Shown: in pieces, positions 36,226 through 45,517 of the stretch | Numbering within the stretch: position 1 is the stretch's first letter | How the letters are laid out: each line of letters begins with the position of its first letter | NCBI GenBank assembly: GCA_027486795.1 | Contig: JAIXOI010000006.1 | Location: 1-64,000, forward strand | Source of the DNA: Sphingobacteriales bacterium | Lineage (GTDB): Bacteria > Bacteroidota > Bacteroidia > Chitinophagales > CAIOSU01 | Reading direction: 5' to 3' | Length of the DNA: 64,000 bases | Notes under the pieces: model-generated | What the model was told of the DNA's origin: nothing | Databases searched by the model: none | Seen by the model: the letters and a program-made list of their open reading frames with translations, nothing else | Position numbers and translations under genes: made by a program

Positions 36226-36924
36226 ATGGACATTACCAAAGCAAAAGTATTGATTACGGGCGGAAGTTCGGGTATAGGTTATGATACTGCAAAGCTATTG
36301 CACGAGCAAGGAGCCCAAGTAGTTATTTGTGGCAGACATGAGGAAGCCATACAACAAGCAGCCAAGGAGTTGGGTGTAATCGGCTTTAAAGCTGATGTAG
36401 CTAACGAAGCTGATGTGGAACAATTGTTTGAGTTTGCCATTAAGAGCATGGACGGGTTAAATGTTTTGGTCAATAATGCCGGCATAGGATATTTTGCGCC
36501 ACTAACCGAAACTGCGGTAGCCGATTTTACAAAGATTTGGGAAGTTAACGTAAAAGGCGCTTTCCTTTGTGGCAAGTATGCCGCTAAGCATTTTGTGGCT
36601 CAGCAAACGGGCAACATTATCAATATATCATCAACCGCGGGCTCCAAAGGCTTTGCCAATGGCTCTGCTTATGTGGCCAGTAAATTTGCCCTATCGGGCC
36701 TTACTGAATGCTGGCGCATGGAGTTGCGAAAGCACAATGTGCGCGTAATGCAAGTAAACCCTAGTGAGGTAATCACCGACTTTGGCAACAAGCTAGGCAA
36801 TACACCCAAGGATGTGGAGCGCAAATTGAAGCCTTCTGAAATATCTCATGTTATTGCCAGTATGTTATCAATGAACGATGTGGGCTTTATTACTGATGCC
36901 ACGGTTTGGGCTACTAACCCTTAA
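36226..36924 (+). CDS. Short-chain dehydrogenase/reductase
   Basis: A 232-residue classical SDR oxidoreductase. The NAD(P) motif is ITGGSSGIGYDTA near the N-terminus, NNAGIGYF in the middle, the active-site Ser in NISSTAG and the YVASK pair (Tyr-x-x-x-Lys). It resembles 3-oxoacyl-ACP reductase FabG, but many single SDRs of this type have unknown substrates and no fab genes are nearby. Cytoplasmic. A promoter-like TACCTTTG lies just upstream, so it is probably transcribed alone. Confidence 0.9.
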   Translation: MDITKAKVLITGGSSGIGYDTAKLLHEQGAQVVICGRHEEAIQQAAKELGVIGFKADVANEADVEQLFEFAIKSMDGLNVLVNNAGIGYFAPLTETAVADFTKIWEVNVKGAFLCGKYAAKHFVAQQTGNIINISSTAGSKGFANGSAYVASKFALSGLTECWRMELRKHNVRVMQVNPSEVITDFGNKLGNTPKDVERKLKPSEISHVIASMLSMNDVGFITDATVWATNP

Positions 36925-37027
36925 TTGGTACATTAATTGTTAAAATGTATCTAGCTGAGCGCAAAACGCAAATTGATACTCATGTTAAGTCTTGTGCTCT
37001 GCGACTAACATCTTGTATCTAAAATGG

Positions 37028-37035
37028 TATCTTTG
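37028..37035 (+). promoter_or_regulatory. Bacteroidota -7 element (TATCTTTG)
   Basis: Exact TAnnTTTG match 26 bases before the ATG at 37062. It supports that ATG rather than the upstream TTG at 37050, which would lie too close to the transcription start. Confidence 0.5.
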
Positions 37036-37061
37036 CCGCACTTAACTATTTGCTTTTCATT

Positions 37062-38117
37062 ATGATGCGTTTTTTCCGTTTACAGTTAATGTTGGTGGTG
37101 TTTTTGGCAGTTGCTGCCAATGGTTTTGCCCAAGAAAAGCAATATAAAGTTGCGGCTATGGGCTTTTACAACCTCGAGAACCTATTCGATACGTTTGATG
37201 ATACCCTGAAGAACGATGAGGATTTCCTGCCCGAGGGCGCTTATCACTACACCAACGAGGTATATCAGGATAAATTGGGAAAACTATCGGGCGTAATAGC
37301 AAGTCTAGCGACCGATATGACCCCTGATGGCGTGGCCATATTGGGCGTAGCAGAGGTAGAAAACAGGTTTGTGTTGGAAGAATTAGTAAAAACCCCAGCG
37401 CTTGCAAAGCGTGGCTATAAGGTTGTGCATCACGATTCGCCAGATAGAAGGGGCGTTGATGTAGGATTGCTCTACAATCCGAAGTATTTTACAGTTTTGG
37501 GTAGTAAGCCATTGTATGTGCAAATGCCCATTGGCGAAGATGGCGACACCAGCTTTACGCGCGATATATTGTGGGTTTGGGGCCTTTTTGACGGAGAGCC
37601 ACTGCATGTGTTTGTAAATCACTGGCCGAGTAGAAGGGGTGGAGAGGCTGAATCGTCGCCATTGCGTGAAAATGCAGCAGCCGTTTGCCGGAAGGTAGTA
37701 GATAGTTTGTTACTGGCCGACCCGAATGTAAAAATATTGGCCATGGGCGATTTGAACGATGATCCTACCAACAACAGCGTAAATAAAGTGATGCAGGCCA
37801 AAGGGAAACAGGATAAGCTTAAAGACGGCGAAATGTACAATCCGTTTTATGATTTTTATAAAAAGGGTATAGGCACTTTGGCTTGGAACGATAGCTGGAA
37901 CTTATTCGATCAGATATTATTAACGCAAGGTTGGTTGAAGCAAGATAATAGTGGTTTCCGTTATCTTCGAAACGAGGTTTTCAATAAACCATATCTAACC
38001 CAACAAACGGGCCATTTTAAAGGCTATCCGCACCGCACGTATGTTGGCGGGGTTTACCAAGGTGGCTATAGTGATCACTTTCCGGTTTACATTTATTTGG
38101 TTAAGGAAGTTAAGTAA
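37062..38117 (+). CDS. Exported endonuclease/exonuclease/phosphatase family protein
   Basis: A 352-residue protein of the DNase I-like fold. The signal peptide is MMRFFRLQLMLVVFLAVAANGFAQ. Fold motifs include FYNLENLFDTFDD, ILGVAEVENRFVLEELV (metal Glu), VDVGLLYNPKYF, FVNHWPSRRGG, ILAMGDLNDDP and YSDHFPVYIYL (catalytic Asp-His). This subgroup is widespread in Bacteroidota next to secreted nucleases; DNA or a phosphate ester is the probable substrate. It follows the SDR gene and precedes endonuclease I. Start codon could also be the next ATG at 37065. Confidence 0.9.
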   Translation: MMRFFRLQLMLVVFLAVAANGFAQEKQYKVAAMGFYNLENLFDTFDDTLKNDEDFLPEGAYHYTNEVYQDKLGKLSGVIASLATDMTPDGVAILGVAEVENRFVLEELVKTPALAKRGYKVVHHDSPDRRGVDVGLLYNPKYFTVLGSKPLYVQMPIGEDGDTSFTRDILWVWGLFDGEPLHVFVNHWPSRRGGEAESSPLRENAAAVCRKVVDSLLLADPNVKILAMGDLNDDPTNNSVNKVMQAKGKQDKLKDGEMYNPFYDFYKKGIGTLAWNDSWNLFDQILLTQGWLKQDNSGFRYLRNEVFNKPYLTQQTGHFKGYPHRTYVGGVYQGGYSDHFPVYIYLVKEVK

Positions 38118-38213
38118 CTATTGAGTTAACGCCTTGGTGTTCAGCTAATTTCTTAATTTCACATGTAGTGTCCAGCTTCGCACGCCATTTGTTTATCTAT
38201 TTATTGTTACCGA

Positions 38214-39662
38214 ATGTTCCGATTAATATTTTCAGTGGGTTTGAGTTTTGTGATGATGAGTGCCTTTGCACAGTTAGCCTCGGAACCAACCACCCAACCC
38301 ACCAACCTAAGAAAAGACAGCTACGATAAGGCCTGGACCTTTGATATAAAGTTTGACCCAGCAGCAGCCGATGGTTATTTGGTGCTTCGCAGTACCGAGC
38401 CCATAGTTGCCAACCCTTTGGACGGAGTTGCTTATACTAAAGGTACCGGACTTGGCAATGCTAAGGTGTTTTCACTAGGCTTTTCCTCGGTGGTTAGGGT
38501 TAAAGAGGCAACTGCTAGTACCGATTATTACTTTGCAGTGTACGCATACAATGTAACTGGCACTGACTTTACAACCATAAACTACCTGCAAACCAGCCCA
38601 TTAACAGCCACTATTCGAAATGCAGGCAATAGCCCTGGCTCGTATTATAATGCTATTGATTTTTCAAGCAGTAATGTGATAGTTGATTTAAAGAATTTGA
38701 TAAACCCCCATACTAAAGTTGAATATGCAGATTTTACAAACACCATAGTAAGGGAATTTCACGAGCGCGACACCAGCAACAACCAACATGTAATAAACTG
38801 CCAATATAGCAACGAATATGTGTTGTATAGTGGCAATTTTGGCTTAGGCACTTATGACTATAGCCGCGAGCACCGAATGGCTTTTTCCTGGATAAACTTT
38901 AGCGGTATACAACGTGCTGATTTTGAGTTGACGCCAGAAGGATGTGATATACATGCGCTGGAGCTGGTGAACAATGACGTTAATTTTCAGCGTTCCAATT
39001 ATCCTTTCAACGATGTGGTTACTTCCGTTTATACTTACCAAGCATTTAAGCAAGGAAAAGATAGTCGAAATAAAGATGCGGCAGATGTTTGGGGGCCAAG
39101 GAAAGGTGATGTAGCAAGGGCCTTGTTCTATATGATGATATGTTATAACGGAAAGTATGGCAGAAATTGGGGGCTAAGCAGCCTGCTAAGCGATGCCGAC
39201 TACCAAGACTTGCAGAAATTGATTGATATGCATTACGCCGACTTGCCTGATGCATTCGAAAAAGCTCGCCATGAGTATGTATATAGCAAGCAAGGCAACC
39301 GAAACCCGTTTATCGATTTTCCGAATTTGGTTGACTGCATTGATTTTAGCGATTTAACCTTGAAGGGCAATTGCAGCCAATATGTTGGGGTTACACAAAT
39401 TCAGCAGCAAACTAAGTTTATGCTTTACCCGCAGCCGGCATCAGATTTACTAAACATCTCTTTCGATGCGCCAGTTTCTGAAATGGCTGAGCTAACCATT
39501 TTTGATTTGAGCGGAAAGTTGGTGGCCATCAGGGTTATCAGCGTAGAGGCCGGTAATCAAAATATACAGTTGAACACTATTGATTTGGTTCAAGGCTGTT
39601 ACTTATTTTCATTGCAAGGCACTGAATTAAGCGCACGCGGTAAGTTTACAGTTGCCAAGTAA
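38214..39662 (+). CDS. Secreted endonuclease I with T9SS type A sorting domain
   Basis: A 482-residue exported nuclease. Signal peptide MFRLIFSVGLSFVMMSAFA; residues 25-130 look like a fibronectin-type domain; residues 140-390 are the EndA/NucM endonuclease I domain with YSREHRMAFSW (the His-rich metal site), ALELVNNDVNFQRSN, GDVARALFYM and GNRNPFIDFPNLVDCI. Residues 405-482 form a type A C-terminal sorting domain (FMLYPQPASDLLNISF, FDLSGKLV). It would degrade extracellular DNA for phosphate and nucleosides. Confidence 0.93.
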   Translation: MFRLIFSVGLSFVMMSAFAQLASEPTTQPTNLRKDSYDKAWTFDIKFDPAAADGYLVLRSTEPIVANPLDGVAYTKGTGLGNAKVFSLGFSSVVRVKEATASTDYYFAVYAYNVTGTDFTTINYLQTSPLTATIRNAGNSPGSYYNAIDFSSSNVIVDLKNLINPHTKVEYADFTNTIVREFHERDTSNNQHVINCQYSNEYVLYSGNFGLGTYDYSREHRMAFSWINFSGIQRADFELTPEGCDIHALELVNNDVNFQRSNYPFNDVVTSVYTYQAFKQGKDSRNKDAADVWGPRKGDVARALFYMMICYNGKYGRNWGLSSLLSDADYQDLQKLIDMHYADLPDAFEKARHEYVYSKQGNRNPFIDFPNLVDCIDFSDLTLKGNCSQYVGVTQIQQQTKFMLYPQPASDLLNISFDAPVSEMAELTIFDLSGKLVAIRVISVEAGNQNIQLNTIDLVQGCYLFSLQGTELSARGKFTVAK

Positions 39663-39743
39663 TATTTTTTAGGGCTTGTTTGCATAGTTTTGGGCTAACA
39701 ATTCATTAACATGTAGTCCATGCTATTTTAGTGTTAAAACTTT

Positions 39744-39751
39744 TACCTTTG
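39744..39751 (+). promoter_or_regulatory. Bacteroidota -7 element (TACCTTTG)
   Basis: Exact TAnnTTTG match, 30 bases before the ATG at 39782. No clear TTG at -33. Confidence 0.5.
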
Positions 39752-39781
39752 TATCATTATTTAACATAGACCATTCACCAA

Positions 39782-41563
39782 ATGAGAAATTTTACATTGA
39801 CCATTTTTTCGATGTTGCTAGCTTTAGGGTTATCGGCACAAAATTGCAGCAACCTATTCATATCTGAATATCTTGAAGGCAGCAGCAATAACAAAGCGAT
39901 TGAAATTTACAACCCTACAGGCGCTGCCGTAAACTTGAGCAACTATAAGCTAATACTGCGTGGTTTTAATAACTTAGGCACATATTTCGCACCAGACACT
40001 ATGCCCCTTTCGGGCAGTTTGGGTTCAGGGTCAGTGTACGTTGTAGCAAACGTTAGCTCCAACGCTACCATTGCTAATATTGCTAACGCTCTTACCGATT
40101 CAGTTATTAACTTTAACGGTGATGATGCTATTGCGCTTTATGATGTTACTCTAGGTCAAGTAATTGATGTTGTTGGTGATTATAGCAATACTACAGCACC
40201 CCCAACTGGCGGTAAATATACGGTAGGTAGCGGTTCAACGTTAGATTATACTTTGGTGCGCAAGCCTACAGTACAGGCAGGAGAAACTAACTGGACTGCT
40301 GGTGCAAGTCAATGGCTTGTGTTCCCGGTAAATACTACTGCATATTTGGGCGACCATTGCAGTGCTTGTATCGCTGCCACTGATAGCACCGTGCAATTTG
40401 AAAGCACTACAGGTATTACTTACGTAAGTGCTACTTCAACTGAGGTTGTTGTAAACCTTAACCTTTGTATCAACGCTTCCAATTTCACTGCCGACTTGGT
40501 ATTGAAAAGTGGCGATGCGGCTTTGGTTGGTAATTTCACCACCCAAACAGTAACTTTCAACAGCACTGTTACCGATACAGCCACTATTACCGTTTCGGCT
40601 AGCTCTTTAACCGCACAAACTACTTTGGTATTTGCGCTTCGCAACCCATCAAACGGTCTTGATTTGGGCTCGGATAGCTTGTATACACTCACCATTAAAC
40701 CAGCTGTGCCTTTAACTATCGCACAAGTGCGTGGTGCCAACACAAATGGCTTGCCAGATTCATTAGGTGTAGTAGCTATTGTAAGAGGTACCGTATTGGG
40801 TGTTAATTTGCGCTCTAGTGGTCTAAACTTTACCATCAATGACGGCACCGCTGGTATTGGTGTTTTCTCTCCAACAAATGACTTTGGCTATACTGTAAAC
40901 GAAGGCGATTCAATTGAAGTTACCGGCGAAGTGAGCCACTTTAATGGTTTGGCTCAAATGTCGTTCGTTACTGATATTACTGTATTGGGTACTGGCAATG
41001 TTCCTGCACCGGTTGTAGTAGTAACTTTGAACGAAGACACTGAGGGTGAATTGATTCAACTTAACGGCTACCGCGCCTTTGGTCAGCCAACTGGCACCAA
41101 CCCACTTACATACGACATTACCAACGGTAATGATACTACCGAAATGGTTGTGTATGCAAGCACTGGTATTTCAACTACCATTCCAGCTACTTTTAATGTA
41201 ATTGGTATTGGCCGTCAGTTTGATGCTGGTGGTGGTTCACCTGTTCGTTATACTCGTTTTTACCAAATTGGCCCACGCAAACAATCTGATATTTCTCCTG
41301 TAGGTATCGAAGAGGTTTACAGTGGTGTATTGGCAGTTTACCCTAACCCTGCCAATAATGTAGTAAACATTTCGTTGGAAGCGAATACTCAAACTGAATC
41401 AGTTAAAGTGTTCGACTTTACTGGTCGTTTGGTTATGGAGCAAGCGGTTAATAATGGTGCTGCATCTATCAAAATGGATATTAGCAGCTTGAGCAATGGC
41501 TTGTATGTAGTACAAGTAGCTACTGCAAAAGGCATCAGCAGCCACAAAGTGGTTAAGCAATAA
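39782..41563 (+). CDS. Lamin-tail domain protein with T9SS type A sorting domain
   Basis: A 593-residue secreted protein. Signal peptide MRNFTLTIFSMLLALGLSA. Residues 22-200 are a lamin tail domain (LFISEYLEGSSNNKAIEIYN, FNGDDAIALYD). Residues 205-310 form a beta-sandwich, and residues 320-480 an OB-fold-like region (VRGTVLGVN, GIGVFSPTNDFGYTVNEGDSIEVTGEV), a pairing common in secreted Bacteroidota nucleases. The end (LAVYPNPANNVVNISLE, FDFTGRLVME, KVVKQ) is a type A sorting domain. No nuclease catalytic domain is visible here, so it may assist the neighbouring nucleases by binding substrate or surface. Confidence 0.88.
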   Translation: MRNFTLTIFSMLLALGLSAQNCSNLFISEYLEGSSNNKAIEIYNPTGAAVNLSNYKLILRGFNNLGTYFAPDTMPLSGSLGSGSVYVVANVSSNATIANIANALTDSVINFNGDDAIALYDVTLGQVIDVVGDYSNTTAPPTGGKYTVGSGSTLDYTLVRKPTVQAGETNWTAGASQWLVFPVNTTAYLGDHCSACIAATDSTVQFESTTGITYVSATSTEVVVNLNLCINASNFTADLVLKSGDAALVGNFTTQTVTFNSTVTDTATITVSASSLTAQTTLVFALRNPSNGLDLGSDSLYTLTIKPAVPLTIAQVRGANTNGLPDSLGVVAIVRGTVLGVNLRSSGLNFTINDGTAGIGVFSPTNDFGYTVNEGDSIEVTGEVSHFNGLAQMSFVTDITVLGTGNVPAPVVVVTLNEDTEGELIQLNGYRAFGQPTGTNPLTYDITNGNDTTEMVVYASTGISTTIPATFNVIGIGRQFDAGGGSPVRYTRFYQIGPRKQSDISPVGIEEVYSGVLAVYPNPANNVVNISLEANTQTESVKVFDFTGRLVMEQAVNNGAASIKMDISSLSNGLYVVQVATAKGISSHKVVKQ

Positions 41564-41586
41564 GCTTTACAGAATTGATATAATTG

Positions 41587-41619
41587 GCAGCCATCCTGAA
41601 AAGGATGGCTGCTTTTTTT
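41587..41619 (+). terminator. Intrinsic terminator
   Basis: A perfect 11-bp stem GCAGCCATCCT/AGGATGGCTGC with a GAAA loop (41587-41612) followed by seven T residues. Strong rho-independent terminator 23 bases after the stop of the lamin-tail gene. Confidence 0.92.
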
Positions 41620-41718
41620 GTTGTATGGCAACATTCTTCTTTTTGCTATATTTTCACCATTAAGCTACTTTATAGTAACTTGCTTAATAGTTGTGGCAAT
41701 TTTATTTAAAAGCGCAGT

Positions 41719-44139
41719 ATGTATAGTACCCATCTTCTTAAGTTAGTAGTTGTTGTTTGCCTGTTTTTTACTTCCCAACTTGTTGCCCAGAGCCCCGAGG
41801 TGTATTCGAGGGTAAGGGTTTATACGCCAGCCAATACCATATCAGAGTTGGCAGCACTAGGCGTTTGTGTTGATCACGGACATTATCGCAAAGGGGCTTA
41901 CCTAGAGAGTGATTTTAGCGCAGCTGAAATTGCTAAAATGCAGCAAGCAGGTTTTCAGATGGAAGTGTTGGTTGAAGACGTTGCGGCCTTTTACGAAAAA
42001 CGTGGACAGGAACCTGCTGGAATAGATGCCATAAGCAATAAGGCTGCAGGTTGCGGTACTAGCAGTAACTCAAATTTCCCTACTCCGTTGGGATTTAGTT
42101 TGGGTAGTATGGCAGGCTTTTTTACGTATCAAGAAATGCTGAACCATTTGGATAGCATGGCCAGCCAGTTTCCTGATTTAATAACTGCCCGCCAACCCAT
42201 TGATACCTTTTTGAGCCACTTGGGCAATCCTATCTATTCACTTACCATAACTAGCCCAGCAAACCCTGGCGTAAGCAAGCCGCAGGTGCTTTATACGGCC
42301 CTCCATCACGCCCGCGAGCCAGCTTCACTGTCGCAATTGATATATTACATGTACTTTTTGCTGGAGAACTATGGCACCGATACTGAAGTAACCTACCTGC
42401 TAGATAATGCCGAGCTGGTGTTTGTGCCGTGCATAAACCCTGATGGATACCTTCGCAATCAACAAACCAATGCTAATGGCGGTGGCATGTGGCGCAAAAA
42501 CCGCCGTAACAATGGCGGCGGCATTTTTGGCGTTGACCTTAACCGAAACTATGGTTACAACTGGGGTTACGATGATAATGGCTCTTCGCCAAGTAACAAT
42601 AGCGATACCTACCGCGGCCCTGGCGGTTTTTCTGAGCCCGAAACACAAGCGATACGCTTTTTGTGTTTGAATAATGATTTTAAGGTAGCCTTAAACCACC
42701 ACACCTTTGGCAACTTGCTGGTGTACCCTTGGGGATATGAAGCAGCCTTGTTTACGCCCGACTCGGCCATATTTACCGACCTTGCCAAATGGATGACCAA
42801 AGAAAACGGATTTGTATATGGCACTGGCGACCAAACTGTAGGCTATACCACTAATGGAGATAGCGACGATTGGATGTATGGCGAACAGGTGTTGAAGGGT
42901 AAAACGTTGTCGTTAACTCCGGAGTCGGGCGATGATAATGATGGCTTCTGGCCTGCTCAAAACCGTATTATTCCAGTGTGCGCTAGCAACGTGTTTCAAA
43001 ACATTACTGCTGCTCGTTTTGTGCTCAATTATGGGGTAGCTACTGATTTAAGCCCGAGTTTATTGACTGCAAGCAGCGGTGTTATAAATGTGGCGCTCAC
43101 CCGTATGAGCTTAGATGCTACAGCGCCCTTAACGGTAAGTTTAGAGCCTTTGAGCTCGAATATTGTAGCATTTAGTGCCGCACAACTGGTGACCAGTTTG
43201 GCAAGCTTTGATAGCGATACCTTAAACTTTACCTACACGTTGGCTGCTAATACCCAATTAGGCGATGCCGTACAGTTCCGTTTGTTGGTGAACAATGGTG
43301 TGGTAACAACTGCTGATACCATTAATAAAATATTGGGCCCTGCTGTGCAAACCTTTGCCGATTCGGCAATAACAGCCTCTTTATGGACCGGCAGTGGATG
43401 GAATACAACCCCCAATAGCTTTATTTCGGCACCTTTCTCGTTTACTGATTCTCCAAACGGCGATTATCAGCCTAGTACAAATAGTAATTATACCCTTGAT
43501 ACGTTGATTGATTTGAGCGACGTTACCTTCGCACAATTGAAATTTTATGCTCAGTGGGAAGTTGAGCTAGGCTATGACTATGCCCAAGTGCAGGCTAGGG
43601 TGCCGGGGGGTGCGTGGCAAGCGCTTTGTGGTAAGTATACTAAGCCAGGCAGCGGTAACCAAGATCAGGGCCAACCCTTGTATGATGGCAATAGCAATGG
43701 CTGGGTGAAAGAGGAAATTGACCTAGGCACTTTTGTGGGTGACACAATTCAGGTACGTTTCCGTTTGATAAGTGATAACTTCGTAGAAGGCGATGGTTTT
43801 TATTTTGACGACTTAGAGGTACTTGCTTTAACAGCCACTGTGGTTGACACTACCGATTCGCTCACTGCAGTTGCTCCCATTCAGTTACAACCTTCTCTTG
43901 CCATGTATCCAAACCCTGCGCAAGATAAAGTTGCATTTACATTTGCTGCGGCCAATGCTAATGACCAGATCGTGGTATTGAATATGTTGGGTGAAACAGC
44001 TTTAGAGGCAAAGTTAGTTGAAGGCGCTTATACTACCTCTATTTCGGTAGCAGATTTGCCAGCGGGTATTTATTTGGTTCATTATTATACCTCAGATGGA
44101 CGTGGCAGCGCGGCTCGGAAGTTGGTAATCAGTAGGTGA
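41719..44139 (+). CDS. Secreted M14 zinc carboxypeptidase with T9SS type A sorting domain
   Basis: An 806-residue exported peptidase. Signal peptide MYSTHLLKLVVVVCLFFTSQLVAQ; a propeptide-like region to about 125; the M14 catalytic domain from about 130 to 435 with zinc ligands in LHHAREP and the third His in VALNHHTFGNLLVYPWG, substrate motif GVDLNRNYGYNWGYDD, and the catalytic Glu in LTPESGDD. Residues 440-720 are beta-sandwich modules including a MAM/CUB-like region (IQVRFRLISDNFVEGDGFYFDD). The end (LAMYPNPAQDKVAFTF, LPAGIYLVHYY) is the type A sorting domain. It would cut C-terminal residues from extracellular peptides. Confidence 0.94.
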   Translation: MYSTHLLKLVVVVCLFFTSQLVAQSPEVYSRVRVYTPANTISELAALGVCVDHGHYRKGAYLESDFSAAEIAKMQQAGFQMEVLVEDVAAFYEKRGQEPAGIDAISNKAAGCGTSSNSNFPTPLGFSLGSMAGFFTYQEMLNHLDSMASQFPDLITARQPIDTFLSHLGNPIYSLTITSPANPGVSKPQVLYTALHHAREPASLSQLIYYMYFLLENYGTDTEVTYLLDNAELVFVPCINPDGYLRNQQTNANGGGMWRKNRRNNGGGIFGVDLNRNYGYNWGYDDNGSSPSNNSDTYRGPGGFSEPETQAIRFLCLNNDFKVALNHHTFGNLLVYPWGYEAALFTPDSAIFTDLAKWMTKENGFVYGTGDQTVGYTTNGDSDDWMYGEQVLKGKTLSLTPESGDDNDGFWPAQNRIIPVCASNVFQNITAARFVLNYGVATDLSPSLLTASSGVINVALTRMSLDATAPLTVSLEPLSSNIVAFSAAQLVTSLASFDSDTLNFTYTLAANTQLGDAVQFRLLVNNGVVTTADTINKILGPAVQTFADSAITASLWTGSGWNTTPNSFISAPFSFTDSPNGDYQPSTNSNYTLDTLIDLSDVTFAQLKFYAQWEVELGYDYAQVQARVPGGAWQALCGKYTKPGSGNQDQGQPLYDGNSNGWVKEEIDLGTFVGDTIQVRFRLISDNFVEGDGFYFDDLEVLALTATVVDTTDSLTAVAPIQLQPSLAMYPNPAQDKVAFTFAAANANDQIVVLNMLGETALEAKLVEGAYTTSISVADLPAGIYLVHYYTSDGRGSAARKLVISR

Positions 44140-44541
44140 TCAACCCCACTTATATAGGCCAAATGCTATCATAAACGATACCACCCAACCAACAATTAGC
44201 AGCGTGTTTTTAAACCAATAGTTCTCTACGACAATAGCATTTTGAGGATTGCTAGGCAAAAACTTGATTAGCACAGAATCGCCAATACCATAGCTATTCT
44301 TACTATTATCGGCATCGCAGCTACCTATGTATAGTTGATTTTTATAGTGATAATGATAATACACTACTACTTTTTTAGCGCTCCTATGGCGTGGTACTGG
44401 AACCACTTTCTCTGCAACATCTTGAGCTTTAGCATAAGTAAATTCTCCACTGTAGTAGGTAATTAGACTTCCTATGAGTAGATACGACAACAGGAGAAAG
44501 CATGATGCCCCTATAGTAATCATAATAGGTTTAGCGGTCAT
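44140..44541 (-). CDS. Small membrane protein, DUF3592-like
   Basis: A 133-residue protein with one membrane helix at 8-30, an extracytoplasmic beta-rich part (VVVYYHYHYKNQLYIGSCDA, GDSVLIKFLPSNPQNAIV) and a second helix at 112-130. The pattern is that of DUF3592-type proteins; function unknown. Its stop codon directly abuts the stop codon of the convergent carboxypeptidase gene, with no bases between. Confidence 0.7.
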   Translation of the reverse strand: MTAKPIMITIGASCFLLLSYLLIGSLITYYSGEFTYAKAQDVAEKVVPVPRHRSAKKVVVYYHYHYKNQLYIGSCDADNSKNSYGIGDSVLIKFLPSNPQNAIVVENYWFKNTLLIVGWVVSFMIAFGLYKWG

Positions 44542-44581
44542 ACTGCAAAAATAGTGGAATTACGCTTTAACTAATTGACTA

Positions 44582-45517
44582 TTACAATATTGCCTTAACA
44601 ATTGTCCTCAAACTTAAGCTAATAACTAGCAATCCCACTATTATCATTAAAGTGCGGGCAGGTATGCGCTTAACCAATAATGCTGCAAATGGTGCGGCAA
44701 ACACACCACCTAATACTAGGCCAATGATGATGGGTAAGTTGCCTAAACCCATAAAGAAGGTAAATGTACCGGCCCCGGCAAGCGCTATAAAGAACTCTGC
44801 GGTATTTACCGAGCCAATGCTATAGCGCACATCGTAGCCGCGGCTTATTAGGGTGCTATTTACCACTGGGCCCCAACCGCCACCACCTACCGCATCTACA
44901 AAACCGCCAAGCAGCGCTAATGGCTCAACGCGGCCATGATCGTTGGTGTGGTTTACTTTTTTTAATGCCTTGCGAATAATAACAATTCCCATAAGCAGCA
45001 AGTAGGCGGCTATATAGGGTTTTACAGCATCGCCATCTATAATTTCTGAAAGTAGATAAGCACCAGTCACAGCGCCTATTACCCCTGGTACAATTAAGCT
45101 CAAAAATAGCTTGCGTTTTACATTGCCCAACTGCCAGTGCGAGATGCCCGAAACACCAGTGGTAAAAACTTCTGCAACGTGTACAGCGGCGCTGGCAGCT
45201 GCCGGTGAAACGCCCAAGCTAAGTAAAAAGCTGGTGGAACTTACCCCATAGGCCATACCCAGTGCCCCATCAATTACTTGGGCTAAAAAACCCACCAACA
45301 CAAAAAGCCAAAAGTTGGTACTGCCTAAAAGTGTTGGTATTTCTGACCATAACTGCAAGGCTTTTTCGGGTGCAAAAACGCGAAGCGCTATAATGCCCAG
45401 ACCCAACAACAAGGCTACAGGCAGCGCTATAGAAAGCGCTTTCTTTACCTTTGGCCAGCGTATGGCTACTTCTTTTTCAATATCGTTTTGGAGGGTCATA
45501 TCTTGTGGAGGGGTCAT
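44582..45517 (-). CDS. TauE/SafE family sulfite/anion exporter
   Basis: A 311-residue membrane protein with about eight helices. Family signatures: GFLAQVIDGALGMAYGVSS near residues 75-93, HVAEVFTTGVSGISHW, and GGFVDAVGGGGWGPVVNS in the second half repeat. TauE/SafE proteins move sulfite, sulfoacetate or related anions. The start codon overlaps the stop of the upstream DUF2490 gene, and an Rrf2 regulator lies further upstream, so sulfur-related control is plausible. A later ATG (MTLQNDIEKE, 45499) is possible. Confidence 0.93.
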   Translation of the reverse strand: MTPPQDMTLQNDIEKEVAIRWPKVKKALSIALPVALLLGLGIIALRVFAPEKALQLWSEIPTLLGSTNFWLFVLVGFLAQVIDGALGMAYGVSSTSFLLSLGVSPAAASAAVHVAEVFTTGVSGISHWQLGNVKRKLFLSLIVPGVIGAVTGAYLLSEIIDGDAVKPYIAAYLLLMGIVIIRKALKKVNHTNDHGRVEPLALLGGFVDAVGGGGWGPVVNSTLISRGYDVRYSIGSVNTAEFFIALAGAGTFTFFMGLGNLPIIIGLVLGGVFAAPFAALLVKRIPARTLMIIVGLLVISLSLRTIVKAIL

